From Panorpa germanica (Eukaryota; Arthropoda; Insecta; Mecoptera; Panorpidae): DNA of 64,000 nt. Shown here in pieces: positions 12,005-24,575 of the stretch. Each line of letters starts with the position of its first letter. The first letter of the stretch is position 1. The notes under the pieces were generated by a model, which did no database searches, was not told where the DNA came from, and was given only the letters and a program-made list of their open reading frames with translations. Both the position numbers and the translations under genes were made by a program. Location: the NCBI GenBank assembly GCA_963678705.1, contig OY783214.1, positions 6,014,001 to 6,078,000 of the forward strand, in the 5' to 3' direction.

Positions 12005-12370
12005 TTCTGTATATGACCCGCCAACTTTCTTTTTTTAATATTTATTTAAACTTGAAAGAATATATACATTTATAAACATTCACAAATCATAATTTACAAC
12101 TTATAGTTATGAGTATGAGTACTCAATATGTCAAAAAGAGATTATATTCGTTTTATTGATAGTGTCAATAAGGTTTTTCATACTTTCCTGCTTTCAAATA
12201 TCTGACAATATTCCTCAGGTATATTACAGCCTTGTCAGTGCGATGAGTACCTTGGACATATTGGTTGAGGTTCTCTTTTGAACAAGTAGGTATGAGTAAG
12301 ATTTGTATGACCTTCCATAACTCTACATATTACTATTTCCAGCTTTCTATTTAGTCCGACCGGTAACTCT
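12005..12370 (-). pseudogene. Non-LTR retrotransposon ORF2 C-terminal remnant with 3' UTR
   Basis: On the minus strand about 12250-12370 reads RKLEIVICRVMEGHTNL, then THTYLFKREPQPICPRYSSH. The pattern R-x-x-x-GHT-x-L-x-x-x-YLF-x-R-x-x-x-P-x-C-P is the Cys/His region at the end of jockey-type ORF2. A stop follows immediately, and the frame is lost beyond both ends. The 3' part runs to a T-rich tract near 12030 (the A-tail side). The same 3' region recurs at 61265-61490. Confidence 0.6.
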
Positions 12371-12779
12371 TATTTGCAAATTGATAACTTTACTTCCCTT
12401 AATTTATTACCACTTTTTGCGTTCCATGTCATTTCTTAATGCCATGAAATTTATTGCATTTTTAATCTTGTTCTTTAAGTCAGAACATGTTATAGTGAAA
12501 CCTGCCAATTTTATTGTATTTCAAGTTTTGGACAACTATCCAAGAAATCGTTCGTCAAATTGGCATAGCAATTTGAGGCATGACTAATATGACCATATTA
12601 TCAATTTGTCGCTATTTGCATCTAATTAGATGTAGCATTAGCAATTTTTTCGCTGTTATCGTTTATGATTTATTATCATTCTTGTTTTAATAAAATTAAA
12701 AAGCAAAAAAAAATTCTAAGATAAGAAAATTGGTTTTGTCAATGTTTAGTTGCCGCATTCTCGATTTTATTGCGCCAGA

Positions 12780-12965
12780 CTCTGAGAACGCTCCAGTTCT
12801 GTCCCCAATTTCTCCACCGTCTCTAGTCTTGTCCGTCCTCAGTTATCCTTTTCTCTTTCTACTCTTTCCCTGTCCATCCACTTATTCCTCTCCTTGATTT
12901 CCTTCCCTTCTTCCAGCTTTTCCAGTCTTCCCAGTATCGCGTTTATCACCTCTTTTAGGAGGGTT
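12780..12965 (-). pseudogene. Decayed non-LTR retrotransposon C-terminal fragment
   Basis: Read on the minus strand, EVINAILGRLEKLEEGKEIK and RNKWMDRERVEREKDN is a Lys/Glu-rich, coiled-coil-like stretch like the end of the non-LTR ORF2 at 15210-15790. It is bounded by AT-rich DNA, has no catalytic motif, and contains a stop after KDN. Confidence 0.4.
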
Positions 12966-15209
12966 CCTTAAATGTTAATATCTTGAATCCTTAAAAGTCT
13001 GTTATAAAAATCAATGAAATATTAACTATATGTTATAAACACCAACTTAAACATTAACCTCTCAGAGTAGTGTAATCCCTTAAATGAATTAATTGATTTT
13101 TCTAAAAGAAAATTCAATTTACTCGTAGGTACTATAAAGAACAAAATTTCATGTCAGTTCATAATAATCACTGTTAAATAAATTACTTATTTAATCAACA
13201 TATTTTCTAAACAGTACAGCGCAGCATCCCGGTACATTATGCTCGTTAATTCCAAGTAAACACATCCTCATACTCGTGCTCTTGTTTCTTTAAAAGTTTA
13301 GTGCTTATCTAAGTCTGTTATCAGATGCGAGATATACATTTTACTCATATTATCATACAGATTAGCAACGATGTTTGCACATTCACATACAGTCAAGATG
13401 GTTCGCGATATGAACTTGTTCGTACCAGAGACAGGGCTGTATTTACCTTGTAGATTACCAGAGAGGTGAAATGGGGGAAGAAAACAGGAACAACATTTTT
13501 ATTTTTGTTAAACAAAAACAATAATTCCGGTTTCATGAACAGTTTTTTTAAAAGTTGTATGAAACTTATTAAATACAAAACTTTTTGAATTATTTTAAAA
13601 GTTATGGAGTAACGTATTTATAATTTTTAAGTAATCATTTCATTTATTTAATAATAATATAAAATAAATAAAATATCACATCACTAAATAAGATGAATGG
13701 CGCCACTATTGCAAAACCATGCTTTTTATATAGTACCAACCTTCAAACGATATGTGTCAAAAGTTCAAGATGACGTTACTTTGTAATTTTCAAACAATGG
13801 TAAAGTTTGAATTTCGTTGTAAAAAAATACCGTGTCCGAATAATTCCTTGTCAAGCCTTGATTTGCTTGAAATTAGTTTTAATTTTGGTTTTATGTTTTA
13901 GTTTTATAAGTATGTATACTACAAACTTTCTAAAACGTAATACATGGCAGTACAGTGTTCTTTTTTGTCGTTTATAACCTACACACTTTCAAAGTTAAAT
14001 TAATTATCTGCCTTTGAAAGATAAAGGAATAAAAGTAATTATATTAAATATAATAAATAATATTACACACTTAGTACATTCAAAATAAAAACAAAAAAGT
14101 AAAATACTGCAAGAAACACATACTCTGTTCTGTAACTATAACATCAAATTTAAGGTTAAAACAATAAATTAAAACTACAACTTATAAAAATGTTCTTAAG
14201 TGACGTAAAAAACCTTCTGAACCTGTACAAAGTACGAATCCAGCCCTTTTATACATGGAAGCTAGATAGATATACGGGTGAAATACAATGGACGGTTTTC
14301 CATATTGTTCCCAGTTGTAGATGATGTCTTATGCATCACGTACATCTATATCCACCATCCAGCATCCAACTTCACGCTGAATATAAGAAATATCATTACT
14401 TCTCAGTATATTAAGTGTCTCTGGGTATTACACTCTAAATATATATTTTTCAGACAGCGCTCTTTCATATAATAACGGGTTCGTTTAAACATAAATTTTT
14501 ATTGTTCAGAATTCTCTCCATATATACTTAGATATATACGAGCATGTATACATATATACATAAGTATATATGACATATATTTTGATATATTTGCTATGAA
14601 AATAAAATAAATGACCTACTCATTTTTGTATGCTTAATGAGTTTTTTGTTGAATTCTTTTAAAGCTTGAATGTTATATGTATATATGAATGTCTCATCTC
14701 AGGGTTTTCATTTTTTATGCAAATCTCTGGGGGGCTTTAAATAATAAATATTTTGAGCTATAATTGAATTATATTTTTAAGTACTATTACTTATATTTTG
14801 AATTAGTATTCTTTTTACGTTTTTGAATTTAATTTATTATAGTTTACAATTTATTTTATGAAAAATTGAAAAGTTACCTTTAGTTACAGCTTTACTTTTT
14901 CTTGTACCTTATATGAATAAGGTTAAATACACAAAAATTATTTATTATGATATCCACTCTCAACAAATCAAAAAAAGGAAATATTTTGATATGAAATTCT
15001 ATTCTGTGAAGCAATGAGAGTGAATGAGAGGCACATATATTTGTGGAGTAGGTTTATCAGTTTCTTCTTGGTACTAATAAAATATCACAGTACATTTTCT
15101 AATAAAACATAGTTGAGAATAGAGGAATATTTTTGCGTACAATGAAATTTTTAGATGCTATTCTATAACAACATAATTTTTTTTATTACATTATTAATTG
15201 TTTTCTTTT
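12966..15209. other. AT-rich non-coding stretch
   Basis: Apart from a mariner-like end at 13680-13800 (interior to the right, containing TGGCGCCACTATTGC and CCTTCAAACGATATGTGTC) nothing is recognised. Short frames here have no domains. Confidence 0.5.
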
Positions 15210-15790
15210 CAGTTTTACAATCTACATTCATATTTTTTACAAGATTTCAACTTAAAATTAATTTTAACTCTTTTAGACCTTTCCCTTTCCCACAGTATTT
15301 TCTGCTTCTTCTTCTCTTTACCCTCTGCCTTCCTTCTCATCGTTTCCTGCTTCTCCTTCTTTTTTGCCTCATCCTCCGTCTCTCACCAACGTCCCTACCT
15401 TGACCCCTTTATTATCTTTGTACTATTCTTTCTTCCTTTCAGACTTCTCTTTCCTGCCTTTTACCTCACTCTGTTCCGACATAAACCCTCTGATTTTTCA
15501 CTTCCTCCTTTTAATTATTTCTGCCATCCATTTGTTTCCCTTCCTACTGCTGCCTATTCTGTCTACACACTCATCCCTTAGGTGTTCCAGTGTCTCCACC
15601 TCTGCTTTGCACAACCTTTACTTCTTTTCTTCTCCGTCCATTCAGTATCTACTTCCATTTTCTTTGTTCCCCAATCTAAATCTCGCTGTTTTTCTAAGAC
15701 TCTTTAGGTCACTCTCCTTTCCCCTCATATACTCTGGCACTACACTTTCCTGGCATATATCTGCTTTTATCCTTACATAGATTAACACCA
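15210..15790 (-). pseudogene. Decayed non-LTR retrotransposon ORF2 3' region
   Basis: The minus strand contains KTARFRLGNKENGSRY (about 15620-15690), a good match to the ARFRLGNE-x-x-GS-x-YW motif of non-LTR ORF2, and after a frameshift RLCKAEVETLEHLRDEC (about 15560-15610), the C-x-x-C...H-x-x-x-C knuckle that follows it in intact copies, with the first half damaged. Downstream is Lys/Arg-rich sequence. Stops and frameshifts show it is dead. Long open frames on the + strand here are shadows of the pyrimidine-rich complement. The 3' non-coding end matches 43915-44000. Confidence 0.65.
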
Positions 15791-16099
15791 TACTTAATAA
15801 CATTTATAGATTTGAAAAATACGTTTAAAGAGCTGGAAACATGGTACAACAGTATATTAAAGTAAAATTATTTTAACTGTAAAATAATCATAAAAATTGG
15901 TTTCTATTTTTGCTTTAGAGGTCAATGTACCCCCTTAGATATAGTATCCGTATATGTCGAGTGATAAGGGTTGCACACATAGGTTCAAGCTTTTCATAAA
16001 CTTAAACGCGTCCGCACAATTCAAACTCAATGTAATATTAATTAATTAATTATTAACACGATAAATTTAGACAAGCTATAACACTAGTACTACATTACA

Positions 16100-16400
16100 A
16101 GGATGAAGTAACAGGATCAGGATCAGGATATTGAGGATCTGTGGCAAGCTTGTTAACGCCCGACACAGATGGATATAAACCGTGCTCTGAATGGTTAATA
16201 ACGCCGCGGTACATTGGACGCTAACTAGAGCACCAGAGTAAGTGTCACAAGTGGGGTAATGGAACCATAAACAAGTATCTACGTAGGCCGCGACAGGGTT
16301 ACATCTGACCCCTATATCAAGCTATCAACCCCGACAAGATATGTCTGAGTGTTATATAGGACCAAGGTTGCCAACCGTTCTGAATTGACGCGGACATGAA
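16100..16400. other. Unassigned GC-richer island
   Basis: About 300 bases markedly richer in G+C than the flanks, with a GGATCA triplication at its left edge. All frames are broken by stops. Could be an old repeat or an untranslated exon; no further call. Confidence 0.3.
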
Positions 16401-16934
16401 AATTCAACTACTGGCTCTAAAATTGTAATATCTATATGTATATCCTTTATATTAGAAAGCTGGCAAGCTCACCGTAACCGTAACCTCTGACTCGTGCATT
16501 CCAAATTTCTCAATTAAGCTTTTAAAATTATATTAAAAAATATAAGAAAATTTCCTTTAACGTTGCAAATGAATAGGTCATAAATTATTTCGAATATTCG
16601 AGGTGAACCATATTTGTGTTCTGATTTATGATCTTACACTGATTAAAGGCGGTTATTCCATGATATAAATCTATGGGGATGTTAAAGGTTTGCCATAAAA
16701 AAACAATAAGCTTTTAAAGCTGTCAAGCAAAACATGAATATGCCCTACTATCATTCCAGATATTTTTTATAATGGAAAAAATAAAAAAAGCACGAAAAAG
16801 TATTGTAGAACATACAAAAGCAAAACCGTGATGAAAAAAAGATGATATTAATAAAAATAAGTATTTCTTTAAATACACGTTCAAACTAAGCTGGTGTTAT
16901 TAAAAAGTTTATCAACACAAATTCAGATTAAACC

Positions 16935-17075
16935 ATTGTTTTTAAAATTACAAAAGCAGCGTCACTAAAACTACTGTAACTCGCAAACTAATAATCAGAA
17001 TATCATGAAATTTTAACACATATTGTAAATCTCAATAGAAGCGCCATCGATATATCATCTTATTACAATAACAAG
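16935..17075. repeat. Mariner-like element end
   Basis: Contains GCGTCACTAAAACTACTGTA, ATATCATGAAATTTTAACAC and GCGCCATCGATATATCATC, in the same order as at 7618-7785. No transposase attached. Confidence 0.4.
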
Positions 17076-17552
17076 TTATTGTGACACTTGAGAAAGTTAT
17101 AGACGAAAATGATATATAATTCCTATGTAATATTACCTGCATTATTTAGAAATCTACATTACGAAACATAATGCTTCTAATTGATTCTATTACGATTTAA
17201 ATAACCGAACTTGACGAACCGATTGATGACGTTAACAACTGAACGAGTGACTGATGTGCATTTATAATGTACGTTCTCTTTATCGCTTTTATTTCAAATA
17301 TATTTTCATTACGAGTGGAGTAAAATCTAAATGTGTATTCTGTAATAACCATTACTCAGTTACATTAAATAAAAATAAAATACAGTGTAATCAGTTGGAT
17401 CAATTTTGTACAATTAGTTTTGAACTAATTTTTAGGTGTGATTTTTTAAATTTATTATTGAAATATATTCTAATATACACGTATCTTTGTTTTACTAAAT
17501 ATTTGAAAAATATTGAGATTCATTTAATTATTGAATTTTGTATTACCGTTTA

Positions 17553-18102
17553 AAGGGCTTATATCCTCATTTTTTAGTGGTCGATTTTTCAATTGCTGAT
17601 TGAAATTGATGTTAATAAATGTATATTGGCGTGTCTATTTTATTAAATATCTAAATGTTGACGAAAATATAGCAATTAAAAATTTGAATTGTAGTTTTAG
17701 CGCTAGAAATGGTAATGTTTTGTAGCTGTTGGTAGTTGAAATATCAAGTCAAGTCAAAGAATAAAAAGTTTTTATTTTATTGAACCCAGACATACTATTA
17801 GAATTTTATTATTCCTTGAAATAGCTGTAAATAATATTTGATATTTTGATATATAAATACATATAGCAGAGATTTATGAGATGTAAGATTAACAGCGGTT
17901 GTGATATCATATGCATTTGGAATGTGTGCAACCTTGTATCCCATTAATAATTAAAGAGACAAAATGACTTTTTTAATTGTTAATATCTCTTAACATATAA
18001 GGAGTTATTAAAAAATAATTGAACATTTGAGGTTCTAGTAACCCACTTTATCAATATATAGTACACTTTTATAGAAATTAAGACGTAGAACACAAGCCTA
18101 TT
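17553..18102. mobile_element. ~550-bp MITE, copy 2
   Basis: Direct-orientation copy of 1494-2094, from GGGCTTATATCCTCAT to AACACAAGCCT. It lacks about 70 internal bases present in copy 1 and has small substitutions throughout, so the two inserted long ago. Confidence 0.65.
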
Positions 18103-18589
18103 GTCAAACATATGTTTAACGCATAACGACGTTTTGCATCTGTTTTACACCTTCTTGTTTAACAGCGATGGCAATGGTTGTGGTACTGAAAGTAAGGAAG
18201 GAAATGCCGCCAAAATGTTTAAATATTGAAATGTATTTCCTTTATTCGTTAATGACTTCTATAATATGGCGAATTGAATAAAAATAATTCGATATTTGAG
18301 TTTCTGATAGATAACTTCATCAATATACCGCACAGTTTTATATAGATTGAGTTATGGTTCACAACACAATTATAATACTCGTACAAGTAAATTAAACAAG
18401 GAACAAACATAGGCTATTGTTAATGTGTTATGTTCTAGATTTGGTATTAACTGGTGTATCACATCCATCAAGGAAAATTATTAAAGATAGATCCGTGGCT
18501 CTATTGTGAGTACGTGCAGCGGTTGTTTTATACGAGCTTAAGTCAATTTAAAAAACATAATCCCCTCAAGGTAGAATAACGTGCAGAAT

Positions 18590-18635
18590 ATAGGGTAGTG
18601 GTAGTACTGGTGGTAGTGGTAGTGGGTTGGAATAA
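18590..18635. repeat. GGTAGT-type short tandem repeat
   Basis: Iterated GTAGTGGTAGTACTGGTGGT units over about 45 bases. Confidence 0.7.
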
Positions 18636-18906
18636 CATATCATCCAGTCTAAAGCTTCATAGTATACCATACCTACTATATACATTGTACTTAATATCTC
18701 ATACCCTTTCTAACTAACACATCTCTACTATACTACCACATGCACACCAACCTATCAGAACGTCCTGTTTAAAGATTACAAGAGAATTATTCGACAAGTT
18801 GTCTAAATAGGACAGATTTACTCAAAGTACCGTTAACACCTATTTGTTTGGAATCTGAAATATGATAAATTTATGTTTTGAATTACAAGTTATATATATA
18901 TATTAT

Positions 18907-19330
18907 ACTAGAGTTTACCCCGTCGCAAGCGACGACTGTCCTTTGTATGTGAATTGAATTTCATTTCAAATTTTAATTCCATTTTTAAATTGAAGTATTA
19001 AACACGTTAAATATTTATTTTACATATAACAACAAATAATTTTTCATATAAACTGACTAAAAAAAAATATTTTTTCAATTTGTTCATTATTTGACTAACC
19101 TTTTTGCAAAATTTGGGTTTTTTTTTTGATTCGTAAATTAGTTATCAAGGTTAGCCTATATACAAAATTCCAACTTTCTAACACAATTTTTACTCTCAGC
19201 AAAAACTGCCCCGTGCCCAATTTTCAAGAAAATATGCGAAGCCGTTTTCGAGCCACCATACGAATCGCTGAAGCATATAAATAAATAAACAAATAAGTGG
19301 TGGTATTTTATAATGTAAAGACCAATATGA
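18907..19330. mobile_element. MITE-like repeat beginning ACTAGAGTTTACCCC, copy 1
   Basis: Starts ACTAGAGTTTACCCCGTCGC with a GTCGCAAGCGAC palindrome, and matches 44984-45284 through TTTAATTCCATTTTTAAATT and CAAATAATTTTTCATATA. The right end is not clear in this copy; the boundary given is approximate. Confidence 0.5.
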
Positions 19331-21449
19331 ATAAGGTAGCGATCCAGTATTGAGTTCAATTTATAATTTGCTTTACCTGAAGATAACCTCGCATGGGGGT
19401 TCGAAAGCTACTAGTATCATATTAAAATAAAGTAAGTTTTCTAATGATAAAAGGTTTGTTTTATTGATCATACGTGTATATGTTGCTAAATTAAAAAATG
19501 AAATTTATAATTTATATAGAGGTATCACACCTTTTTAAAAGATTGATTGGTACGATTTGCGATAACTGTTACTTGAAGTTTCTTTAAAAATGAATTTTGA
19601 ACTATTGATAAATTTCCAAAAATCTTGAACCTGACATGCACTTCTTAATTGTTACGGCTGTGAAATATTAGAGAGTCAATTTTTTACGAGATCGATGGTT
19701 GAACATCGATGTATACCCGATTATGATGGTGATATTCTTATGATACAAAATATCTTTAATTTACTCTGCCTTACATGTGATGGAGAAAATATTATCTGAA
19801 GTGAACCACTTCAGATATGAAATTTTTATTGAAAGGGCAATCCAAGTTAAGAAGTCAGTTATATAACGCGTATAATATGAACTGTACTTAGCAGGGATTC
19901 TGTTTTCAAACACTGCATTTTGGAACGTTGAGAGAAATGGAAAAATAATTGCTAGATTTAGACTTGGGAATAAAGGAGTATATCTAGTTATTAATTGTGA
20001 CCAACCGTGGAATTATTCGGCCCCTGCGAGAAGGCCAAAGTGTTAAAAATTTATAGTTAACTTTCAGTTGTAATTATCGTTCTTAAAGTGATATTATGGA
20101 GTTTGTAAATTTGAATGTTCTCTCTTCCATTGGGTTCTTGTATTTTTATACTCTTTTGTAATACGCCTTCTTCCACTTCTGTTTTTTCATTGGCTTTTTT
20201 TTCTTATATTTGTTTTATTACAAATAGAGCTTAACCCTCGATCTCCAAAAGTCAAATATTTATTTATCCAAATATCGCTTTTACTCATCCTTAATGATTT
20301 TTTTTTTATTCCAACCTAATTTGTTTAACTATAAACTTTCTTCGTCCACTCATCATGGACTTTGGATGTTTACAATTTAATGTATAATGTCGCTGATAGT
20401 TCAGTGGCGTGCGATGGTTACATAATGGCAATTCCAAATCCTTACACCTAGGACTATATATGTACAAATATATATTTTATTCTAATCCAAATTACAAACT
20501 ACAAACAAAAAGTTGTATGTTTATAGTTAAAAAATGATAGTATTTTTAAAATGACACCTCTTCTTGAAATATCGTAGATGTAATAATAATTTGTAGTATG
20601 TAATATAGGACTACAACATGTAGCCTTTTTATTATTTTCCACAATGAATTGATAAAGCAGTTCTGCATTAAGTGTTGTTCCTCCTCATATACTTGTTTCA
20701 TACTTTATATGATCTAATATAAAATATCTTATAACTCTCAGAAAAGATCAGTAAAGATGTAGTCATATTATAACATGATATCATCCATTAAACATAAAAT
20801 GAATATTAAAAATATAACATTATTTATGAGTATAAAACGACGTTTATAAGTTTAATATTAGTATTCCTTACATGTTCTTATTCTCGTTCACGTTCATGTT
20901 CATGTTCATGCTCATGCTTTCGTAACACATGACTTTGTTTTGCAAGTTCAGACGAGATTAAAACTAAACACCTGAAACATTTCTGTTGCGAAGACTTTAA
21001 CAACCTCAATGAAGCTCAACATAACCGCGGGGGTGTGGGACGCGACTTTTGAAACCATCCTGAAGTCATTTGCATTTCATAAGTGTTATTAGTCAAGCAA
21101 TTAGTCCTACAGCTTGAAAATAAAAGTTCAACAAACTCAAGTTGCAGTTAAGTTCAAACCTGTGGTGTGGTATCATTTGGTGTACTTACTTTGTAAAATG
21201 TTCAGTTCTTTATTGTTTCAATTTGTCTACTTCCTCTATTCTGGGTTAATGCATACGTTGTATGTATAAAACATTCTATGAAATAATTATACAAAAAATT
21301 ATTCCAATAAAATTTGTAGAAATTAAAAAAATCTTTAAAAAAATTGGTGTTCTATAATAAGTAAATAGTAAGACCTTGCACTCACTGTAGAATGTCATTT
21401 TTGTATCATTACTAATTTTCATATGTAATAAGATAAATATCCAAATCAC
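19331..21449. other. AT-rich non-coding stretch
   Basis: Contains the hexamer tract at 20886-20920 and, at about 20402, CAGTGGCGTGCGATGG, which resembles the left end of a hAT-type MITE without a visible partner. No gene recognised. Confidence 0.45.
20886..20922. repeat. TTCATG hexamer tandem repeat
   Basis: Iterations of GTTCATG/GCTCATG with variants (CGTTCACGTTCATGTTCATG). Simple repeat. Confidence 0.7.
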
Positions 21450-21656
21450 AATAGTTCGACGACGACTTTACTTAAAAGAGGTTATATGAGCGGTATAAAT
21501 CTATAATACGATAATGAATTTTATCTTATTCGTTTCTATATACATTATAGAAAAATAAGTGAGTAAGTGTTTTTTAGTTATATCGGTAGTTTATACTCCA
21601 CAACTTATTTTAAGTATAAGTCGCCGCCGAACTCTCGTAATTTGAACTATAAATCA
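21450..21656. mobile_element. ~205-bp MITE, copy 3 of 3
   Basis: The right end CGCCGCCGAACTCTCGTAAT matches the right end of 5714-5926, and the left CGACGACTTTACTTAAAAG mirrors the sequence just inside it. Interior GATAATGAATTTTATCTTAT is shared with the other copies, reading in opposite orientation. Confidence 0.6.
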
Positions 21657-21739
21657 CCTTTTATATATTATACTTAATGTACTACATCTTATCAAAACCT
21701 CCACTTGACCTTCAAGTATAATAATAACAATAACAACAT

Positions 21740-21836
21740 CCCTTCAAACAATTAGTCTAAGAATTATACGAATCTAATACGATTTTAGTACGATTCATAC
21801 GAATCTTTCACGATTTTTGTCTAATTGTTTGAAGGG
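21740..21836. mobile_element. 97-bp miniature inverted-repeat element
   Basis: Perfect 16-base inverted ends CCCTTCAAACAATTAG and CTAATTGTTTGAAGGG flank an interior of repeated TACGATT/TACGAATC words. CAT lies immediately outside both ends, a possible 3-bp target duplication as in PIF/Harbinger-type MITEs. It could fold into a stem-loop. Confidence 0.6.
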
Positions 21837-22779
21837 CATGTCTTAGAAAGCGAGCACTCAAGACAAAGTACTTTCTAATGACATTTTTATCACTGATTAC
21901 AACATCAAAATAACTTGCCTTAAAGTTGTCAGACCTTACATGTATATATTTCAAAAATTGTCGTTTTATAATCTGTTAACAGATTTTATATAACACATCG
22001 CCAAACCAACCGTAATCCTACGACGTATTAAAGTTTTATGACAGTTACGTGTCTAAAAAGGTATACGGTACAAAATTAATTCTGAAAGAACTCCGGAGAA
22101 GGGAACGAAAGATCTACCAAGTGTCAAAGCGTCACACTGATTCAGGCACATTTCAAGCAGAAAATATAAATTGGAGTGTTTTGATTTAGTCTCCAAAATA
22201 TTATCAGGAAACATTTACTATGAATACCTATAGAAAATAGACACAATAAATGATGGAAATTTTTGTAAATACTGTTAAAATATATTAACATAGAATGAAT
22301 CTACTTGTACAAGCGTGGGTTCGTTTCCCACTTCTGATATGTCAGGAATATATTTTCTTATTAACAATAATAATGCGACTAATCTACAAACAAAAGCTGA
22401 AATATCGGAAAAGATTTAATGAAGAAATACAATAAAGGTGTTCCAGGACTTTCAAGTATACAAATTACAACACTTTTCATAATTAATTTTCCATAGTATT
22501 TTAAACGAAAGCGAAAGACATCAAATAGCACGAGGTAGTAGTCCTTAAGACACCCTCATGACTCCTTGGACTAAAACAAAAACTCGATTATTCATTCGCA
22601 TCAGGATTCCGGCCTAAAGATAAAGTTACGAGTACTTAATCTTAATAATAAATTCATAATATCTTGGTGTTGGTGTAAAATAAATGCAGCATTATGATAA
22701 TAGACTAAATTAAGAGTAATAAACATTTTAATGAATATTTTATTCCCCTGTTTGATTAATTTTGTCTTTTATTCAACAG

Positions 22780-22929
22780 GAGATAAATACGAAACGGTAT
22801 CAGCTCACAGCGGTTACAGCAAATACATGATGCTGAAGATCCGCGCCGTGGGACCGGAGGACTTCGGGTCTTATCGTTGTGTGGCGAAGAACTCACTTGG
22901 AGAAACCGATGGACTCATCAAACTTGACG
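22780..22929 (+). CDS. DIP/lachesin-like Ig protein, exon for second half of last Ig domain
   Basis: This internal coding exon is 150 bp, phase 1 at both ends. It follows a pyrimidine-rich tract ending in AACAG and precedes a GT donor at 22930. The peptide runs from GDKYETVSAHSGYSKYMM through LKIRAVGP to EDFGSYRCVAKNSLGETDG. D-x-G-x-Y-x-C is the F-strand signature of an I-set/V-set Ig domain, with the Cys that closes the disulfide, and CVAKNSLGETDG is typical of the third Ig domain of insect lachesin and DIP (dpr-interacting protein) surface proteins. These are neuronal or epithelial membrane proteins that mediate homophilic or heterophilic adhesion. Its higher GC and clean splice sites contrast with the AT-rich surroundings. 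The exons upstream are not visible, so which DIP or lachesin paralogue this is remains open. Confidence 0.93.
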
Positions 22930-24054
22930 GTCAGTTATCTTCACTTATTAAAAACCGTAAGCAATAACTCTACGGACAACCGAGACTTATATAAGACGGT
23001 CGTTTCTTAAAGTAATAAATGTACACAAGAAAACTCTATTATAGCTTGCAGACTGTTATAGCTTTACAGAGCAGAGGAGCGCAAACTTTACAAGGACAGC
23101 TAAATCTTTGCATAGAAATGAAATAAAACTAGTCTAATATAGAATATAGATTATTTGAAAAATCATTTGTTACTTGCAACGACTCAATGAAAGACGAGAC
23201 TCTAAAGAAAGTAATACCACAGTATTATTACTTGTAATTGTCTATAAAAACAACTTTCATAACTTTAACAATGTAGTTTCTATAATTTAACTACAATAAA
23301 ACTTTTCTCTCACATTGCAACTGTATAAGTCACAGAAGCCTAATCTTCTATATCATCAAGGAAAATTACTCTTTAGAAAAGAGTTTTATGCTTCAGATAT
23401 TCTTCCAAATAAAATTCAAATTTTAGGAAAATAAAAAGTAATTTATTTTTAAAATAAAAATTGTTTTGTTTGTTTTTTAAATGTCATCTAAACTTTGTGT
23501 TGATACTGTCGCTCAAATTGAATCTCATGAAAACTTGTATAATAATTTACAATATGTATTTTTACCGTGTATATACACTTCTGTACATATTTACCAGTGT
23601 CATTAAAAAAGCTAACAAACAAAATCTATTAAATCTTCTTTAAATCACGTTTTCCACGATTTCAATGCAATTTCATTAAATACTAGACTACACAAGATAA
23701 TGCTTCACATTCAGTTTTCCTTCTTTTTTTTCATAAAAAAAAACTTTAACTGCATGTTGTATTATTAAACATTAATTGAAAAAAATATGAATTTAAAATA
23801 AATTGTACGATCCGCAAACAAATATATTTCTTGTAAAGTGTGAATTAAACCTAGATTTATATTTTCGAAACGAAATTGTTTTTTCTGATGTTCACCAAAA
23901 GACAACTTTGTACATTGCCTCTGTATTTAAAGCGTGAGTCTCACTGGATACTTGGTGCGGCGTAACTATAATTGAAACTAGGTTGATACCGTCTGCTTTT
24001 ACTATCTACGATATTACTAATATAGCAGTATATAAGTTAAATGTTTCATTTCAG
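22930..24054 (+). other. Intron of the Ig-protein gene
   Basis: 1,125 bp between the Ig exon and the stalk exon. AT-rich, no recognisable element. Confidence 0.75.
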
Positions 24055-24111
24055 AAATCCCAGCGCCGACGACGTTGCTTACAACGGAGCCACCCGCAAA
24101 CAAAACCAGAG
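24055..24111 (+). CDS. DIP/lachesin-like Ig protein, Thr/Pro-rich stalk exon
   Basis: A 57-bp phase 1-1 exon lies between TTTCATTTCAG and a strong GTAAAC donor. Joined to the Ig exon, its first codon becomes Glu, and it reads EIPAPTTLLTTEPPANKTR. A short Thr/Pro-rich segment after E-I-P directly behind the last Ig domain is the usual stalk of DIP/lachesin proteins, which lifts the Ig domains off the membrane and is probably O-glycosylated. NKT is an N-glycosylation sequon. The upstream intron is 1,125 bp. The exon is a multiple of three, so it could be skipped without a frameshift. Frame continuity with both neighbours is the main support. Confidence 0.85.
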
Positions 24112-24575
24112 GTAAACTTACTTTGTTATTATTATTATATTAAATACTAACAACATAATTAATAGACTTTGTTTCAATAATATATAATCATCATTTTTGT
24201 TTTAATTAACGTTGTCATGTTTAGAATATTTTGGTTTTCATTTTATGGGTTGATTAAGTTAGACATGTTACGATTGCACATGCCACTAAACACTGTTACA
24301 TGTATTTAGTAAAACATGTAACTTTTTAGACAAAAGCTTTTGTAACCGATTTTACTTAATGCACAACCTTTTGTGACCTATTTTACTGATTTCTAAAAAG
24401 TATAAAACTTCTAAAGATAACGTTTTTAAGAATTACAAAACCTGTAAGATTAAAGGCTTTTAGAATATAGAAACACAATAATAAATAAGACTATTCGGTC
24501 AAAGTAAAAAATTACATCCACGTATTATCTTTTACTGGTATTATTTCAGTATAATATTACGAATTAATTGAAGTA

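Noticed and set aside
15155..15780. Three long overlapping + strand open frames
   Set aside because: They are complements of purine-rich, Lys/Glu-coding retrotransposon remnants on the minus strand; the predicted Phe/Leu/Ser/Pro-rich proteins have no features.
1..22779. Search for the upstream Ig1/Ig2 exons of the adhesion gene
   Set aside because: No segment with W or Cys Ig signatures and matching splice sites was found by eye; only repeats and AT-rich DNA.
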